Assembly (NCBI RefSeq): GCF_002564105.1
Contig: NZ_PDBX01000001.1
Location: forward strand, 2,666,001-2,730,000
DNA from: Collimonas sp. PA-H2
Lineage (GTDB): Bacteria; Pseudomonadota; Gammaproteobacteria; Burkholderiales; Burkholderiaceae_D
DNA length: 64,000 bases
Direction of reading: 5' to 3'
A program made the position numbers and the translations under genes. This document shows positions 9,233-20,000 of the stretch, piece by piece (position 1 is the stretch's first letter; every line of letters starts with the position of its first letter). The notes under the pieces were generated by a model. That model was not told the origin of the DNA. It worked only from the letters and a program-made list of their open reading frames with translations, and searched no databases.

Positions 9233-9249
9233 ATCAAGGATTCCTGATA
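9233..9249 (+). promoter_or_regulatory. Near-palindromic 17-bp motif, copy B
   Basis: ATCAAGGATTCCTGATA lies about 60 bases before the autotransporter start. It matches the dyads at 162-178 and 3561-3577. Confidence 0.45.
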
Positions 9250-9309
9250 GCTCGCCTCCTTCCGCTCACTATTCCTGCGAACACGCAGATTTTATAAGTT
9301 CAAATAACT

Positions 9310-12300
9310 ATGTCTCATCCTGTCCGCCGTCGCTTTGCGCTCTCCGCTGTATCTTTCCTTTTGCTGATGCCCGCCGCGAGCGTAATCCCCGTCGCCGCCT
9401 ATGCAGCTTGCAGCACTGCCAGCCGTGCAACAATCTGCGACGCCAGCGCGGCGAATCCCTGGACAACGACGATTGGCGGAGGCAATCTGGCGACGGAAGA
9501 TGGCAGAATGGTGACAGTCGGCGCAGGCAGCCGGATCGCAGTCGGCGACGCCAACGCCATCAGCCTGCGCGACAATGCAAACATACGGGTGCAGAACGGC
9601 GGCGCGGTAAGCGCCAACGGGATCAGGAGTAATGGACTATATAAGAGCGGCGCCAATACGATCGAGTTTCGCAGCAACAGCACCTTGACTGTCGATCAGG
9701 GCGGCCAGGTCCTGGCGACCGGCACCGAAGCCAGCGCCGAAGCAATCAATCCGCAAGGCAGCGGCAATCTCATCGTCAACAATGGCACGATCAAGGCAGA
9801 TCATGCCGCCGCCATCTGGTTTCAGAATGCAAGCGGGCTCAATACGGTCATCAACAATGAAACAGGCGTCATCCAGGCGCCAGGCAATGTCATCGGCGCA
9901 TCCGGCAACGGCGCGATAGACTTTAGCAATAAAGGAAGGATCGTCGGCAACCTTGCTTTCTCCGGCGGCAATGACATATTGCGGCTCTATACCGGGTCGG
10001 TCATTACCGGTAGTTTCGATGGCGGCGGGGGCAATAACACGCTGTTCCTGAGTGGAACCGGCAGTGCGTCCCTGCCCGGCAGCATTACGCATTTTTCGTC
10101 GCTCATCAAAAACGATACGGGAACCTGGACGCTGACCACACCCATTACCGGAGTTGGGGTTGTCGAAGTTCAGCAAGGCACGCTGGCATTGAGCGCCAAC
10201 AACAGCGCATATGCCGGAAAGATGAGCGTCGATGCGGCCGGCACGCTCGAAGCACGGGCGCAAAATCTGCCGCTTGCGGTCGCGGATGCCGGTCTGGTGC
10301 GCTTTGTGCAACCAGACAACGGGACCTATGCCGGCATCATTTCCGGCGCCGGCGCGGTCGAAAAGACCCAGGCGGGCACATTAACGCTGGCGCCGGCAGC
10401 TTCTGGCGGCAATACGTATTCCGGCGGCACCACGCTCACCGGCGGCGCCGTTGCTGTCGGCGCCGACAACGCGCTTGGTGCAAACACCGGTGGACTGACA
10501 TTCAACGGCGGTACGCTTCAGCTTCTGCAGAGTTTTGATCTCGCCAGTTCGCGTGCGGTAACGATAAATGCCGCGGGCGGCACAATCGACACGCAGGGTT
10601 TCGTATCCACGCTGACGCAAGGCATGACTGGTTCCGGCAGCTTCAACAAAGCAGGAGCAGGAACCCTGACGCTCGCAGGCAGCAATGCATATACCGGCGG
10701 CACTAGAATCTCGGCTGGCACGCTGCAGCTTGGCAACGGCGGCGCCAGCGGCAGCATCGTGGGCGATGTCGCAAACGATGGCGTACTTGTCTTCAAGCGT
10801 TCAGACAACGTGGTTTTCGCCGGCGCGATTTCCGGCCGCGGCACTGTTACGCAGGCAGGCGCCGGCATGACGCTGCTGAATGCCGGCAATTCATATTCCG
10901 GTGGCACGATCATCGCCGCCGGAATACTGGCGGTGGGCGACGCCTCCCACGCGAATGCGGCATTGTCCGGCGGCGGCAACACGGCCATCTCGGCCGGCGC
11001 CACGCTCGGCGGCTATGGCAGCGTCGCGGGAACGGTGACCAACAACGGCGCCATCGCGGCCGCCAATGCCTTGTCACCGTTTGCCAGTTCGGGCAACGGC
11101 GCCTTTACGATCAATGGCACACTGGTGAACGCCGGCCAGGTGCAAATCGGCGGCCAAGGCATTGGCAACCGGCTCAATGTAGTCGGCAACTATGTCGGCC
11201 AGAACGGCAGCATCGCCCTGAACGCCTACCTCGCAGGTGACGGCGCGGCCTCGGACCGCTTGGTGATCAGCGGCGGCGCCGCCAGCGGATCGTCCAGCTT
11301 GCGCATCACGAATGTCGGTGGTCCCGGCGCAGCCACAGTCGCCGATGGTATTGAAGTGGTGCAGGCCGTCAATGGCGCGACGACCACGGCAAACGCGTTC
11401 GCGCTGGCCGGACCGCTCAAGGCCGGCGCATATTCCTACTATCTTGCCAAAGGCGGCGTGACCAGCGGCACTTCTGAAAACTGGTATCTGCGTAACACCG
11501 TGGCGCAAACGCCGACACCACCCGTGGTCGCGCCGCCAACCACAACCTTAAGTACGCCTCCAGCCACACCCCCAGCCACGCCACCGATTGCTGCGACAGG
11601 CCCAACGCCATCGACCGGCTCCGGAACAATTCCACTGTATCGTCCCGAAGTACCTATCTATGTGGAAGTTGCCAGCGTCGCGCGGCAGCTGAATATCCAG
11701 CAGCTCGCTACCTTCCATGACAGGCAAGGGGAACAATCGCTGTTGACCGGGAGCGGCGAACTGCCGGCAGCTTGGGGACGTGTCTGGGGCAGCCATGCCA
11801 GGCAAGGCCAGGATGGCGCTGTCTCGTCCCGCTTCGATGGATCGACGACGGGAATGCAGGTCGGCCACGACCTCTATGCCGATACCGGCGCTGATGGCCG
11901 ACGCAATCATTACGGCCTGTTTGCCGGTTTTGCGCATGCCGCCGGCAACGTCAACGGTTTTGCCATGGCCGTGCAGAACCTTGATGCCGGCAATCTTTCC
12001 ATCGACGCATATAGTCTTGGCGGCTATTGGACTCGCGTCGGCCCGAGCGGCTGGTACACGGATGCGGTCTTGATGGGAAGTTCAATGTCAGCGAACCCGC
12101 GTTCACACGATGGCGTGGGCGCCGCCACACGCGGCAGCGCGCTCATCGGCTCTATCGAAGGAGGCCTGCCAATCCGACTCGGAGCCAATGTGACCATCGA
12201 ACCACAGGCGCAAGTGATCTGGCAAAGTCTGTCGTTCAATGACTTGAATGATGGTGTCTCGACAGTGGGCTTTAACAAGACCAATACCTTCCAGGCTCGC

Positions 12301-12588
12301 ATCGGCGTGCGGCTGCAAAGCCGCTTTGAAACAGCTGCAGCAGCCTGGCGGCCGTATCTGCGGCTGAACCTGCTGCGCAGTTCCGGTTCGCATGACACTG
12401 TCGCTTTTGACCGCGCGACAATGATTTCCAGCGCTACGAATCGGACAGCGGGCCAGCTGAACGCCGGTCTGGTCGCAACCGTCAGCAAATCGGCCAGTAC
12501 GTTTGTCACAGCCACCTACACGGCCAATTTCGGTGGAGCGCAACAGCGCATATTGATGGCTGATGCAGGCGTGCGCTGGAGTTGGTAG
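9310..12588 (+). CDS. Type Va autotransporter
   Basis: This 1092-residue protein has an N-terminal signal peptide (VAAYAA, cut near residue 32). A long beta-helical passenger follows with several autotransporter-associated repeats such as GAGTLTLAGSNAYTGGTRIS. A Pro/Thr-rich hinge lies near residues 735-775. The C-terminal 270 residues form the translocator barrel, containing the AWGRVWGSH entry and ending in an aromatic (VRWSW) as barrels recognised by BAM do. It should display the passenger on the cell surface or release it. The ribosome site before the ATG is weak. The passenger substrate is not predictable. Confidence 0.9.
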   Translation: MSHPVRRRFALSAVSFLLLMPAASVIPVAAYAACSTASRATICDASAANPWTTTIGGGNLATEDGRMVTVGAGSRIAVGDANAISLRDNANIRVQNGGAVSANGIRSNGLYKSGANTIEFRSNSTLTVDQGGQVLATGTEASAEAINPQGSGNLIVNNGTIKADHAAAIWFQNASGLNTVINNETGVIQAPGNVIGASGNGAIDFSNKGRIVGNLAFSGGNDILRLYTGSVITGSFDGGGGNNTLFLSGTGSASLPGSITHFSSLIKNDTGTWTLTTPITGVGVVEVQQGTLALSANNSAYAGKMSVDAAGTLEARAQNLPLAVADAGLVRFVQPDNGTYAGIISGAGAVEKTQAGTLTLAPAASGGNTYSGGTTLTGGAVAVGADNALGANTGGLTFNGGTLQLLQSFDLASSRAVTINAAGGTIDTQGFVSTLTQGMTGSGSFNKAGAGTLTLAGSNAYTGGTRISAGTLQLGNGGASGSIVGDVANDGVLVFKRSDNVVFAGAISGRGTVTQAGAGMTLLNAGNSYSGGTIIAAGILAVGDASHANAALSGGGNTAISAGATLGGYGSVAGTVTNNGAIAAANALSPFASSGNGAFTINGTLVNAGQVQIGGQGIGNRLNVVGNYVGQNGSIALNAYLAGDGAASDRLVISGGAASGSSSLRITNVGGPGAATVADGIEVVQAVNGATTTANAFALAGPLKAGAYSYYLAKGGVTSGTSENWYLRNTVAQTPTPPVVAPPTTTLSTPPATPPATPPIAATGPTPSTGSGTIPLYRPEVPIYVEVASVARQLNIQQLATFHDRQGEQSLLTGSGELPAAWGRVWGSHARQGQDGAVSSRFDGSTTGMQVGHDLYADTGADGRRNHYGLFAGFAHAAGNVNGFAMAVQNLDAGNLSIDAYSLGGYWTRVGPSGWYTDAVLMGSSMSANPRSHDGVGAATRGSALIGSIEGGLPIRLGANVTIEPQAQVIWQSLSFNDLNDGVSTVGFNKTNTFQARIGVRLQSRFETAAAAWRPYLRLNLLRSSGSHDTVAFDRATMISSATNRTAGQLNAGLVATVSKSASTFVTATYTANFGGAQQRILMADAGVRWSW

Positions 12589-12798
12589 CGGGCGGCAAAA
12601 GCAGCGGATTTGTCCATCTCTGTTTAGATTGCCATGAACATGACGCCAGCCTTCGCTCTGCGTGTGTAAGAACGCCAACAAGGCCGCGATCATGGGCTGC
12701 GGGTCGATATTTGCTATGCTAGCGTTTTTCCGCCGGTCGGCACCATTGCCTGGGCCGGCGGCCCCTAACCGGGTGTCCCTATTTACGGAGCAGCGCAT

Positions 12799-13335
12799 AT
12801 GGCCTCTTTGCAAGAGCAATTTTTGAAAGCTGGCCTGGTTGACAAGACTAAAGTCAAACTGGTCAACCAGGACAAGAACAAGCAGAAAAAGGCGGAGCGC
12901 CGGAGCGGTACGGCCAGCGTCGATGAAACGCGCCTGGCGGCGCTCGAAACGCAACGCAAGAACGCCGACCGCGCCCGCGAACTGAATGCCCAGCGCGATG
13001 CGGCCGCCACCCAAAAAGCGATCGCGGCGCAAATTGTCCAGATGGTGCAGAAAAATCGCCAAAGCACGGGAGGGGGCGACATCGCCTACAATTTCACTCA
13101 CGACAACAAGATCGAACGGCTGTATGTCTCGGCCGCGGTCCATGCGCATTTGATCGCCGGGCGCCTGGTGATCATCTGCCAGGGCGCAAGCAGAGACCTG
13201 GTGCCCAGGATCATCGCCGACAAGATCGCGGAGCGCGATGCCTCGCTGGTCGTGCGGGTGAACAAGGCTAGCACCGAGATCGATGCGGACGATCCGTATG
13301 CAGCCTTCCAGATTCCGGACGACTTGATGTGGTAG
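12799..13335 (+). CDS. DUF2058 family protein
   Basis: The 178-residue protein starts MASLQEQFLKAGLVDK and has a highly charged coiled-coil-like region (KQKKAERRSG to QKNRQS) before a small globular C-terminal domain with YNFTHDNKIERLYVS and RLVIICQG. This matches DUF2058, whose members are described as nucleoid- or nucleic-acid-associated; no reaction is established. A GGAG ribosome site precedes the ATG. It stands alone. Confidence 0.85.
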   Translation: MASLQEQFLKAGLVDKTKVKLVNQDKNKQKKAERRSGTASVDETRLAALETQRKNADRARELNAQRDAAATQKAIAAQIVQMVQKNRQSTGGGDIAYNFTHDNKIERLYVSAAVHAHLIAGRLVIICQGASRDLVPRIIADKIAERDASLVVRVNKASTEIDADDPYAAFQIPDDLMW

Positions 13336-13823
13336 CTCCAGCGCTTGTCTGGTTCGGGGCGGCAGGTATTTGTACAACAAACAGTATGGGTCCGACGGGC
13401 CGACTTTTGCGTTCTCCAAAACAAAAAACGCCAACCCGCATGGATTCCCGATCATGAGGGACGGCATGTCAAGTCGGCGCTCGCGAGCGGGTCAAGTTTT
13501 AATGCAACCGGACGAACGGACCGGCGACAGATCCGAGTAATGGACAAAATTTAGTCGAACAGCAAAGAAACTGACAAAAATTGTTAGCGCTAACATCAAT
13601 TCGGGGTTGTTGTCTATTGGCACAGTATTTGCTGTTTTTTGGCAATTTGAACGTTGCCAAAAAAAGTTGTGGCCAAGTCGTCAAGCCAGCAACTCGACAG
13701 GCATAGTTCTCACCTGTTACACACCTGTTCAAGCGGGAGGTGATCCGCTGTCGTCAGACACCTGGGCTTGAAAGCGACTACGGTCCCTGCGGACGTTGTA
13801 ACGCCTGTTTGGAAAATATACAT
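13336..13823. other. Intergenic region with a perfect 14-bp palindrome
   Basis: No gene is supported in these 488 bases. They hold the promoter of the regulator at 13824 and the palindrome at 13582-13595. A near-perfect ribosome-site sequence (GGGAGGTGA) at 13735-13743 precedes no good start codon. Confidence 0.4.
13582..13595. promoter_or_regulatory. LacI-type palindromic operator candidate
   Basis: TGTTAGCGCTAACA is a perfect 14-bp palindrome with the central CG typical of LacI/PurR-family operators. It lies about 230 bases before the BTAD regulator gene. No LacI-family gene is in the window. Confidence 0.5.
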
Positions 13824-16280
13824 ATGTTCAGCGCGCGTTTGAATTTGCTAGGTACATTCGAATTTTTCAACGCTGAGACCGGCCAAAAAATAAAGCTCGC
13901 GTATACAAAGCTCACCCTTTTACTGACATATCTCGCGCTGGAACCAAGAGCTCATACGCGTGAATCGCTTGTTGATTTGTTATGGCCAGAACTGGATGAG
14001 CATGATGGCAAGGCCAACCTGCGCCGGGCGCTGTTCAATTTGCAACAGGCGTTTGTGCAGGCCAAGTTGGAAAAATCACTGCTCTATGCGGATCGCAGCA
14101 TCGTCCACCTTTCAGAAGAGCGCTTTTGGATCGATGCAGACGAGTTCGAGAATTGGGAAAAGATAGACTGTATAAAATTAACCGATCAGCAACTTGAGCT
14201 TTACAGAGGACCGTTGCTGGACGGGATTTTTCCTGCCGGCGAGAGGCTTGCCAACTGGTTGCAGCTTAGGCGGGCGCGGTGCGAACAAAAAAATGTTTCA
14301 CTGCTTGAGCATGCCATTGTTCTGCATGCAAATGCAGGCGAATTCGATGTCATGGAACGGCGGTGCCGACAGCTCATCTCGGTAGATTTCTTGAACGAAC
14401 TGGCGCACTCCCGCCTCATGCATATGTACCTTGAGATGGGCAATCAGGTTGCGGCTCGCAGTATATACGATGCGTACTGCAGCATGACCCAGCAGCACCT
14501 CGGGACTGCTCCTCCCCAAGAGATCGCCATGCTCTTCGAGAAATCGGCGTATCAATCGCTGCCAGCAACTCAGGCAGCAAGATCAAATCCTGTTTTGGGA
14601 AAATTTTCCGTACCCGAAACAAGACGCGAGTATCGATTGGTTTCTACTCTTTATATTGAGCTGCTCCCTCTTGTCCACTGTGATCGGGAGGCATGGCTCC
14701 GCATGAGCGCGGCAGCCATCGTGCGGCTGCGCGGATTGCTGTCGAAATATTGCGGCACCTTCCGGCAGCAATCGAATTCTATCGTCATCGCCTATTTTGG
14801 CTATCCGGTTTCACACGAATTCATAACGGAATGGTCCCTCGCTGCCGGACTATCCATCCGTCAATGCATTGCGGACGAGTTCCGCCATGTCGGGATCCGA
14901 AGCGCGGTGCATGCCGACATCATGATGACAGGCCCGGGATATACCTTGCCGGACATACTGGGGGAATGCACTACGATTGCGCGCAACCTGGCGGAGTCAG
15001 CGCCGATGGGAGCGCTGATTGCATCAGAAGAGACTCGGCATGGAATTGCATCGCTGTTTGACATGAAGTCCCTTGATGGCGCTCCACATAAGGCAGTCGA
15101 GGTGCATGCGCTGCGAGAGCCTTGCAACGAAATGCGCAATGTCGCGCGATCGCATCGCTGTACTTTCGTGGGACGCTTGGATGAACTCAAGGCGCTGGAC
15201 CTGGCGTGGACAAAGGCCAGCGTCGACGGCGGGATATGTGTGCAGCTGAGCGGCGAAGCAGGAGTTGGAAAATCTCGATTGATACAGGAATTCCTTGGTA
15301 CAAAAAGTACACAGTTCGAAAATGCGCATCGCGCTTGTTTTCACATAGAAAACTTGCTGTCGCCATTACATCCCATCCTTGCATTGGTCCGCTCGCTTGG
15401 GGGAATCTCGGGAAACGCTGGATCTGGTGCGAGTACCGGATCGGCGTCAGCCAGTGTACCTCCTGAAACCGTCTCTATAGATGAAAGCGAATTGAGCCTG
15501 CTATCAAATCTCCTGTACGCGCATGAAAAAAATATTCGCGGATACCCGATCTTTGAACGAGAAAAACTGTTTTCGTCGCTTGCCGGCAGCCTGAAAAAAA
15601 ATCACAAAGGGTCTCTTACCGTACTTGTGTTTGAAGATATTCAATGGGCAGATAAAGTTTCGCTCGATTTCATCGCCTGGCTCAGGGAGAGGGAAATGTC
15701 CCTGGGCATATTTTTGATAGTGACGTGCCGGAAGCATCCCAAAATATCAGGGCCAGCCCTAGGCCCCGCCATTTTGATGGATATACAACCGCTTGACATG
15801 GCTGAGGCGACCAGCTTGGCGCTGCAGTTTTCCCAATTTCTCGAAGCCTCGCCGACATGGCAATCGCACCTGCTTAAAATGGCCGACGGCATTCCATTGT
15901 TCCTTGAAAAGCTGCTTCAGGATCCCAATCCTGAAGTTCACTTCACATGTCCAAAGTCGTTGCGCAACCTCTTGACGGAGAGGATAGACATGCTTGGAGA
16001 GATACGCCATGTGCTGTGCCATGCTTCGTGCATAGGTTTCCAGTTCGGGCTGCATGTCTTGGCCGAAATCGAATCGGTCAGCATCCGCAAATGCCAGCAA
16101 TTGATCCAGACGCTGGTCGCTTCAGGCTTGATTGAGAAGAAGCCGGAAGCGGGGCATTTCCAGTTTCGTTACAGGCTTGTACGAGAGGTAGCGTATGGCA
16201 TGTTAACGTTTGAAGAACGGCAACAGATACTTGCAAAGATTGCCCGGCCAAACCAGGCCGTGAGCGCCCATCCGCAATAA
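13824..16280 (+). CDS. Large BTAD/AAA transcriptional regulator with degenerate cyclase-like domain
   Basis: This 818-residue protein begins with an OmpR/SARP-like winged helix (about 1-95: LRRALFNLQQAF, LWPELDEHDGKANLRRAL) and a bacterial transcriptional activator domain (about 100-250: LAHSRLMHMYLEMGNQVAA). Residues 285-460 resemble a class III nucleotide cyclase but lack its metal-binding aspartates (the first strand reads STLYIELLPL), so it is probably a sensor or scaffold. A P-loop ATPase follows (GEAGVGKSRL near 480; Walker B VLVFEDIQWAD near 605). Its overall layout is like AfsR/AAA-type activators. The GTG at 13740 would add 28 residues including a CGRCNAC motif; ATG 13824 is preferred. 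It precedes the giant adhesin gene. Confidence 0.8.
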   Translation: MFSARLNLLGTFEFFNAETGQKIKLAYTKLTLLLTYLALEPRAHTRESLVDLLWPELDEHDGKANLRRALFNLQQAFVQAKLEKSLLYADRSIVHLSEERFWIDADEFENWEKIDCIKLTDQQLELYRGPLLDGIFPAGERLANWLQLRRARCEQKNVSLLEHAIVLHANAGEFDVMERRCRQLISVDFLNELAHSRLMHMYLEMGNQVAARSIYDAYCSMTQQHLGTAPPQEIAMLFEKSAYQSLPATQAARSNPVLGKFSVPETRREYRLVSTLYIELLPLVHCDREAWLRMSAAAIVRLRGLLSKYCGTFRQQSNSIVIAYFGYPVSHEFITEWSLAAGLSIRQCIADEFRHVGIRSAVHADIMMTGPGYTLPDILGECTTIARNLAESAPMGALIASEETRHGIASLFDMKSLDGAPHKAVEVHALREPCNEMRNVARSHRCTFVGRLDELKALDLAWTKASVDGGICVQLSGEAGVGKSRLIQEFLGTKSTQFENAHRACFHIENLLSPLHPILALVRSLGGISGNAGSGASTGSASASVPPETVSIDESELSLLSNLLYAHEKNIRGYPIFEREKLFSSLAGSLKKNHKGSLTVLVFEDIQWADKVSLDFIAWLREREMSLGIFLIVTCRKHPKISGPALGPAILMDIQPLDMAEATSLALQFSQFLEASPTWQSHLLKMADGIPLFLEKLLQDPNPEVHFTCPKSLRNLLTERIDMLGEIRHVLCHASCIGFQFGLHVLAEIESVSIRKCQQLIQTLVASGLIEKKPEAGHFQFRYRLVREVAYGMLTFEERQQILAKIARPNQAVSAHPQ

Positions 16281-17009
16281 CGCTTCAATCCGGCTTTCAC
16301 TCCCAGTGAAAGTCGACAACAGCGGTAAGAAACAACCGCGTTGCCGTCGATGAAAAAAGCGGCGCGGCCATCAAACTCTTCCCTCATGGCTCTCATCCAG
16401 ATTTGATCTCCGGCTCACACAGAACCTTTGCTTGTACCAGGCACGATCGACGTTACGTCATCAATTGTTAACTATTGTTAATAGTATTAAAACGCTATCT
16501 CAATTCACGAATTTTTATCGATTTATGGACGCTGTATGGACGATGGGTGGAGACACTAAACCCGACATCCAAAAGCACCGGAGGCTAATCGCCGGCGGCG
16601 TAAAACACCGTCATCAGCGAAATTCTTGCAGCCCAATTGACGTATCGAAATCGAGATAAGCGGGGAGAACGATCAATGTTTTTTTTTAATGGCAGCTTCA
16701 AAAGAACGCTTTTTTTCGCGTTGAATTACCGGTCTGGCGACAGGATTTCCCCTCCACCAAGCGATGGATGAATCAGCCTCGCGTCGGTCGAAGCCGGTTA
16801 CCTCATCCACACAGCGATAGCTGGCCGGCGCCTATTTCTCAGATACGGATTACCCGTTTTTTCCAGGAGTCCCCGCTGGTTTGCCGCAGGGATGCACTGA
16901 AGTTTTTATAAAAAATACGCATTATTCCGGCTCTGCGCTCAGGGCCTTTGCGCGCCTGCATGTCGAGTCTGTTGCTGTTTCCCCGTATTCCCTACGCAAA
17001 GGAGAAGTT
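16281..17009. other. Long upstream region of the trimeric adhesin gene
   Basis: No convincing gene is seen in these 729 bases. A perfect hairpin (8-bp stem CTTTCACT, loop CCC) at 16294-16312 just after the regulator may end its transcript, although no T-run follows. Two copies of ATTGTTAA at 16464 and 16474, one helical turn apart, could bind a regulator. Such long leaders are common before large adhesin genes. Confidence 0.45.
16294..16312 (+). terminator. Hairpin after the BTAD regulator gene
   Basis: A perfect 8-bp stem with a 3-base loop lies 14 bases after the stop codon. It lacks a T-tract, so termination may be Rho-assisted or the hairpin may protect the 3' end. Confidence 0.3.
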
Positions 17010-20000
17010 ATGAACAAGATTCACAGCAAGGTCTGGAGTCCCGCGCTGAACCAGTTCGTGGTTGCTTCGGAGATCGCCGCGTGCCGCCGCGGCGGCACGC
17101 CGGGACAAGGCCGGCGCCGTCGATCATCGCGCAGCCTGAGCTCGGCGGTGTTCACCGTGTTGATCGCGTCAGGCTGGATCGGATGGTCTTCGCCGGTGCA
17201 GGCACAGGCGGTGGATTGCACCGCGGCGCCGTACAACATCTATAACAGCACCGCCTCATGCATGGGTTTTCAGTCCGCGGCCAGCGGTACTGGAGCCACC
17301 GCGCTAGGATCGCTTGCGCACGCCAACGTGCTGGGCGCATTGGCTGTAGGCTACAACTCTCTTTCCAACGGACAGAACGGTATAGCCTTAGGCTTCCAAG
17401 CATACACCAGCGCTATCAATACCATTTACCTGGGAGCACGTAGCGCTGGCGGTACCGGTGCGACAGCTGGCGGCGCGATCGGCATTGGCACCGATGTCAC
17501 GGCTTCCGGTGCCAATGCTCTTGCCATGGGATCTCTTTCGATCAGTGCCAGCACCAATAGCGTTGCTTTTGCCAACAGCAGTTCGGTGGACGCGAATTCG
17601 GTCAACAGCATCGCCATGGGTTATGTGGCCAATGTCGTTAACTCCAACAATGCCGTTGCTCTCGGCTCGGGCTCGACCGTGAGCGGAGGAACCCACGGGA
17701 CGGCAGTCGGCTGGCAAGCCTATGCGACCGCTCTCAACGCAATCTACCTGGGCGCGCGTACCGTTGGCGTAGGTGCATCCGGAGCATCGGCCGTCGCGAT
17801 CGGTACGGATGTGAGCGTTGCTGGCGCCGAAGGCATCGGCATGGGATTACAGGCGAATGCGAGCAATACGGATGCGATCGCCATCGGCACGTCGTCCGCT
17901 TCTTCAGGTAGCCAGTCGACCGCAGTGGGCAGGCAGACTTCGGCCACTGCGCAGTACGGTACGGCCTTGGGTAGCAACTCGGCTGCTTCGGGCGTGGCGG
18001 CGACGGCGGTGGGTGCTAATGCCCAGGCTTCGGGCGTCGCCAGCGTCGCGGCAGGCCAGAACAACGTCGCTAACGGCGACCAGTCGATTGCCATCGGTTT
18101 CTCGACCCACGCCTCGGGGACAGCTTCCATCGCTATCGGTGGCAATGCGACCGGGGGCGCTGCGTCGTCCAGCACCAACACCATTGCCATAGGCTCTCAA
18201 TCCGCGGCAACGCAAGGTAGCGCCATTGCCGTCGGTCTGCTGGCGAACGCAACCGCGACCAATGCGGTCGCGATGGGCGCTACGGCCAATGCATCGGCCG
18301 CCCAAGCCGTCGCGCTGGGATATGGAACTACCGCGAGCGCTACTGACGCGGTGGCCATTGGTCTCAATGCAACTAGTAGTGGTGCGAATGCCATCGCGGC
18401 GGGCAATGCGTCCAAGGCGCTGGCGGCATCCACGGTAGCGTTCGGTGACAGCAACACTGTCGCCGCTGCGGCCGGGACGGGTTCCATCGCCGGCGGCCAC
18501 AATTCGCAGGTAACCAGCGGCACCGGCGCGGTAGCGTTGGGCGAAGGGCAGGTCGCCAATGGCAATGGCGCAGTGGCAATCGGCGATCCGAATGTGTCCT
18601 TTGGTACGGGCGCCGTCACGATGGGAGCGAATAACACCGCGGCAGGCAATGCGGCCGGGACTGTTGCGGCCAATGGCGCCGTAGCAATCGGCAACAGCAA
18701 CAGCGCGATTGGACAGGGATCGGTGGCATTGGGCAATGCCACATCGGCCCTTGCTGCCGGCGGCGTTGCCTTGGGCGATGCCGCCACGGCGAACAACGCC
18801 AAGGACGTCGCGCTGGGTTCAGGTTCGACAACGGCGGTGGCGGTCGGCACCAGCAGCGTGACGCTGGGCGGTACGGTCTACAACTTTGCCGGCACCAACC
18901 CAGCCAGCACCGTAAGCGTGGGCGCAGTCGGAAGCGAGCGCACCGTCACCAATGTCGCTGCCGGGCGCATCTCTGGCGCCTCGACCGACGCCATAAACGG
19001 CAGCCAGCTATACGCCACCAACCAGGCCGTCCAGGCTATTGCGGCCAGCACGCCTCTTCACTACTACAGTGTGAACGATGCCGGCACGCAGCAGGCGAAC
19101 TATATCAACAATGGCGCCACCGGCAACAACTCCGTGGCGGCAGGTGTCGCGGCGAGCGCTTCTGGAAATCGATCCATTGCGATGGGCTTTCAAGCCCAGG
19201 CGAGCGCGACACAGGCCCTCGCAATCGGCGATGGCGCGACGGCTTCGGGCAGTCAGGCAATTGCGCTCGGCGCGGGCGCGGTGAGTTCCGGCGTGAGCGG
19301 CTCGACCGCGGTTGGCGTCAACAGCACCGCCAGCGGAGTCAATAGCGTGGCAGTGGGCGTGTTCTCGAGCGCGACTGGCGCCACCTCCGCGGCCTTTGGC
19401 CCAGGCGCGCTCGCTGCGGCTGCGCGCGCCGCTGCATTCGGACCTTCGGCACGGGCGAATGCCGCATCTACCGTGGCCTTTGGCGACACGTCGGTGGTGG
19501 CCGCCGCAGCGGGCGCCGGCTCCATCGCCGGCGGCCACAACTCGCAGGTAACCGGCGGCACCGGCGCGGTGGCGCTGGGCGAGGGACAGATTGCCAATGG
19601 CAACGGCGCGGTGGCGATCGGCGATCCCAACAGTGCGACCGGGACCGGTGCAGTGACGGTCGGCGCCAACAATACCTCGAATGGACAAGGAGCGATTGCC
19701 CTCGGCAATTCCAACAGCGCAACTGGACAAGGTTCTATCGCCTTGGGCAACGCATCGACCGCTGCTGCCGCCGGCGGCATCGCACTTGGAGATACGGCGA
19801 ATGCGGCGCTGGGCAACGGCGTGGCGATTGGCGCCAATTCAACAGCCGGTAACGCCAATGATGTGGCGCTCGGAGCGGGTTCGACTACTGCGGCGCCGCA
19901 CACGGGCGTCACCGCCCAGTTTGGCGGTACGGCGGCGGGCATTGCCAATGCAGCCAATGGCGTGGTGTCGGTCGGCGCAGCGGGCGCAGAGCGCCAAATC

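Noticed and set aside
13740..13823. N-terminal CGRCNAC extension of the BTAD regulator
   Set aside because: The GTG overlaps its own ribosome-site-like sequence and the internal ATG at 13824 starts exactly at the winged-helix domain.
16432..16659. 75-residue plus-strand frame before the adhesin
   Set aside because: It has no ribosome site or recognisable domain and covers the likely regulatory region.
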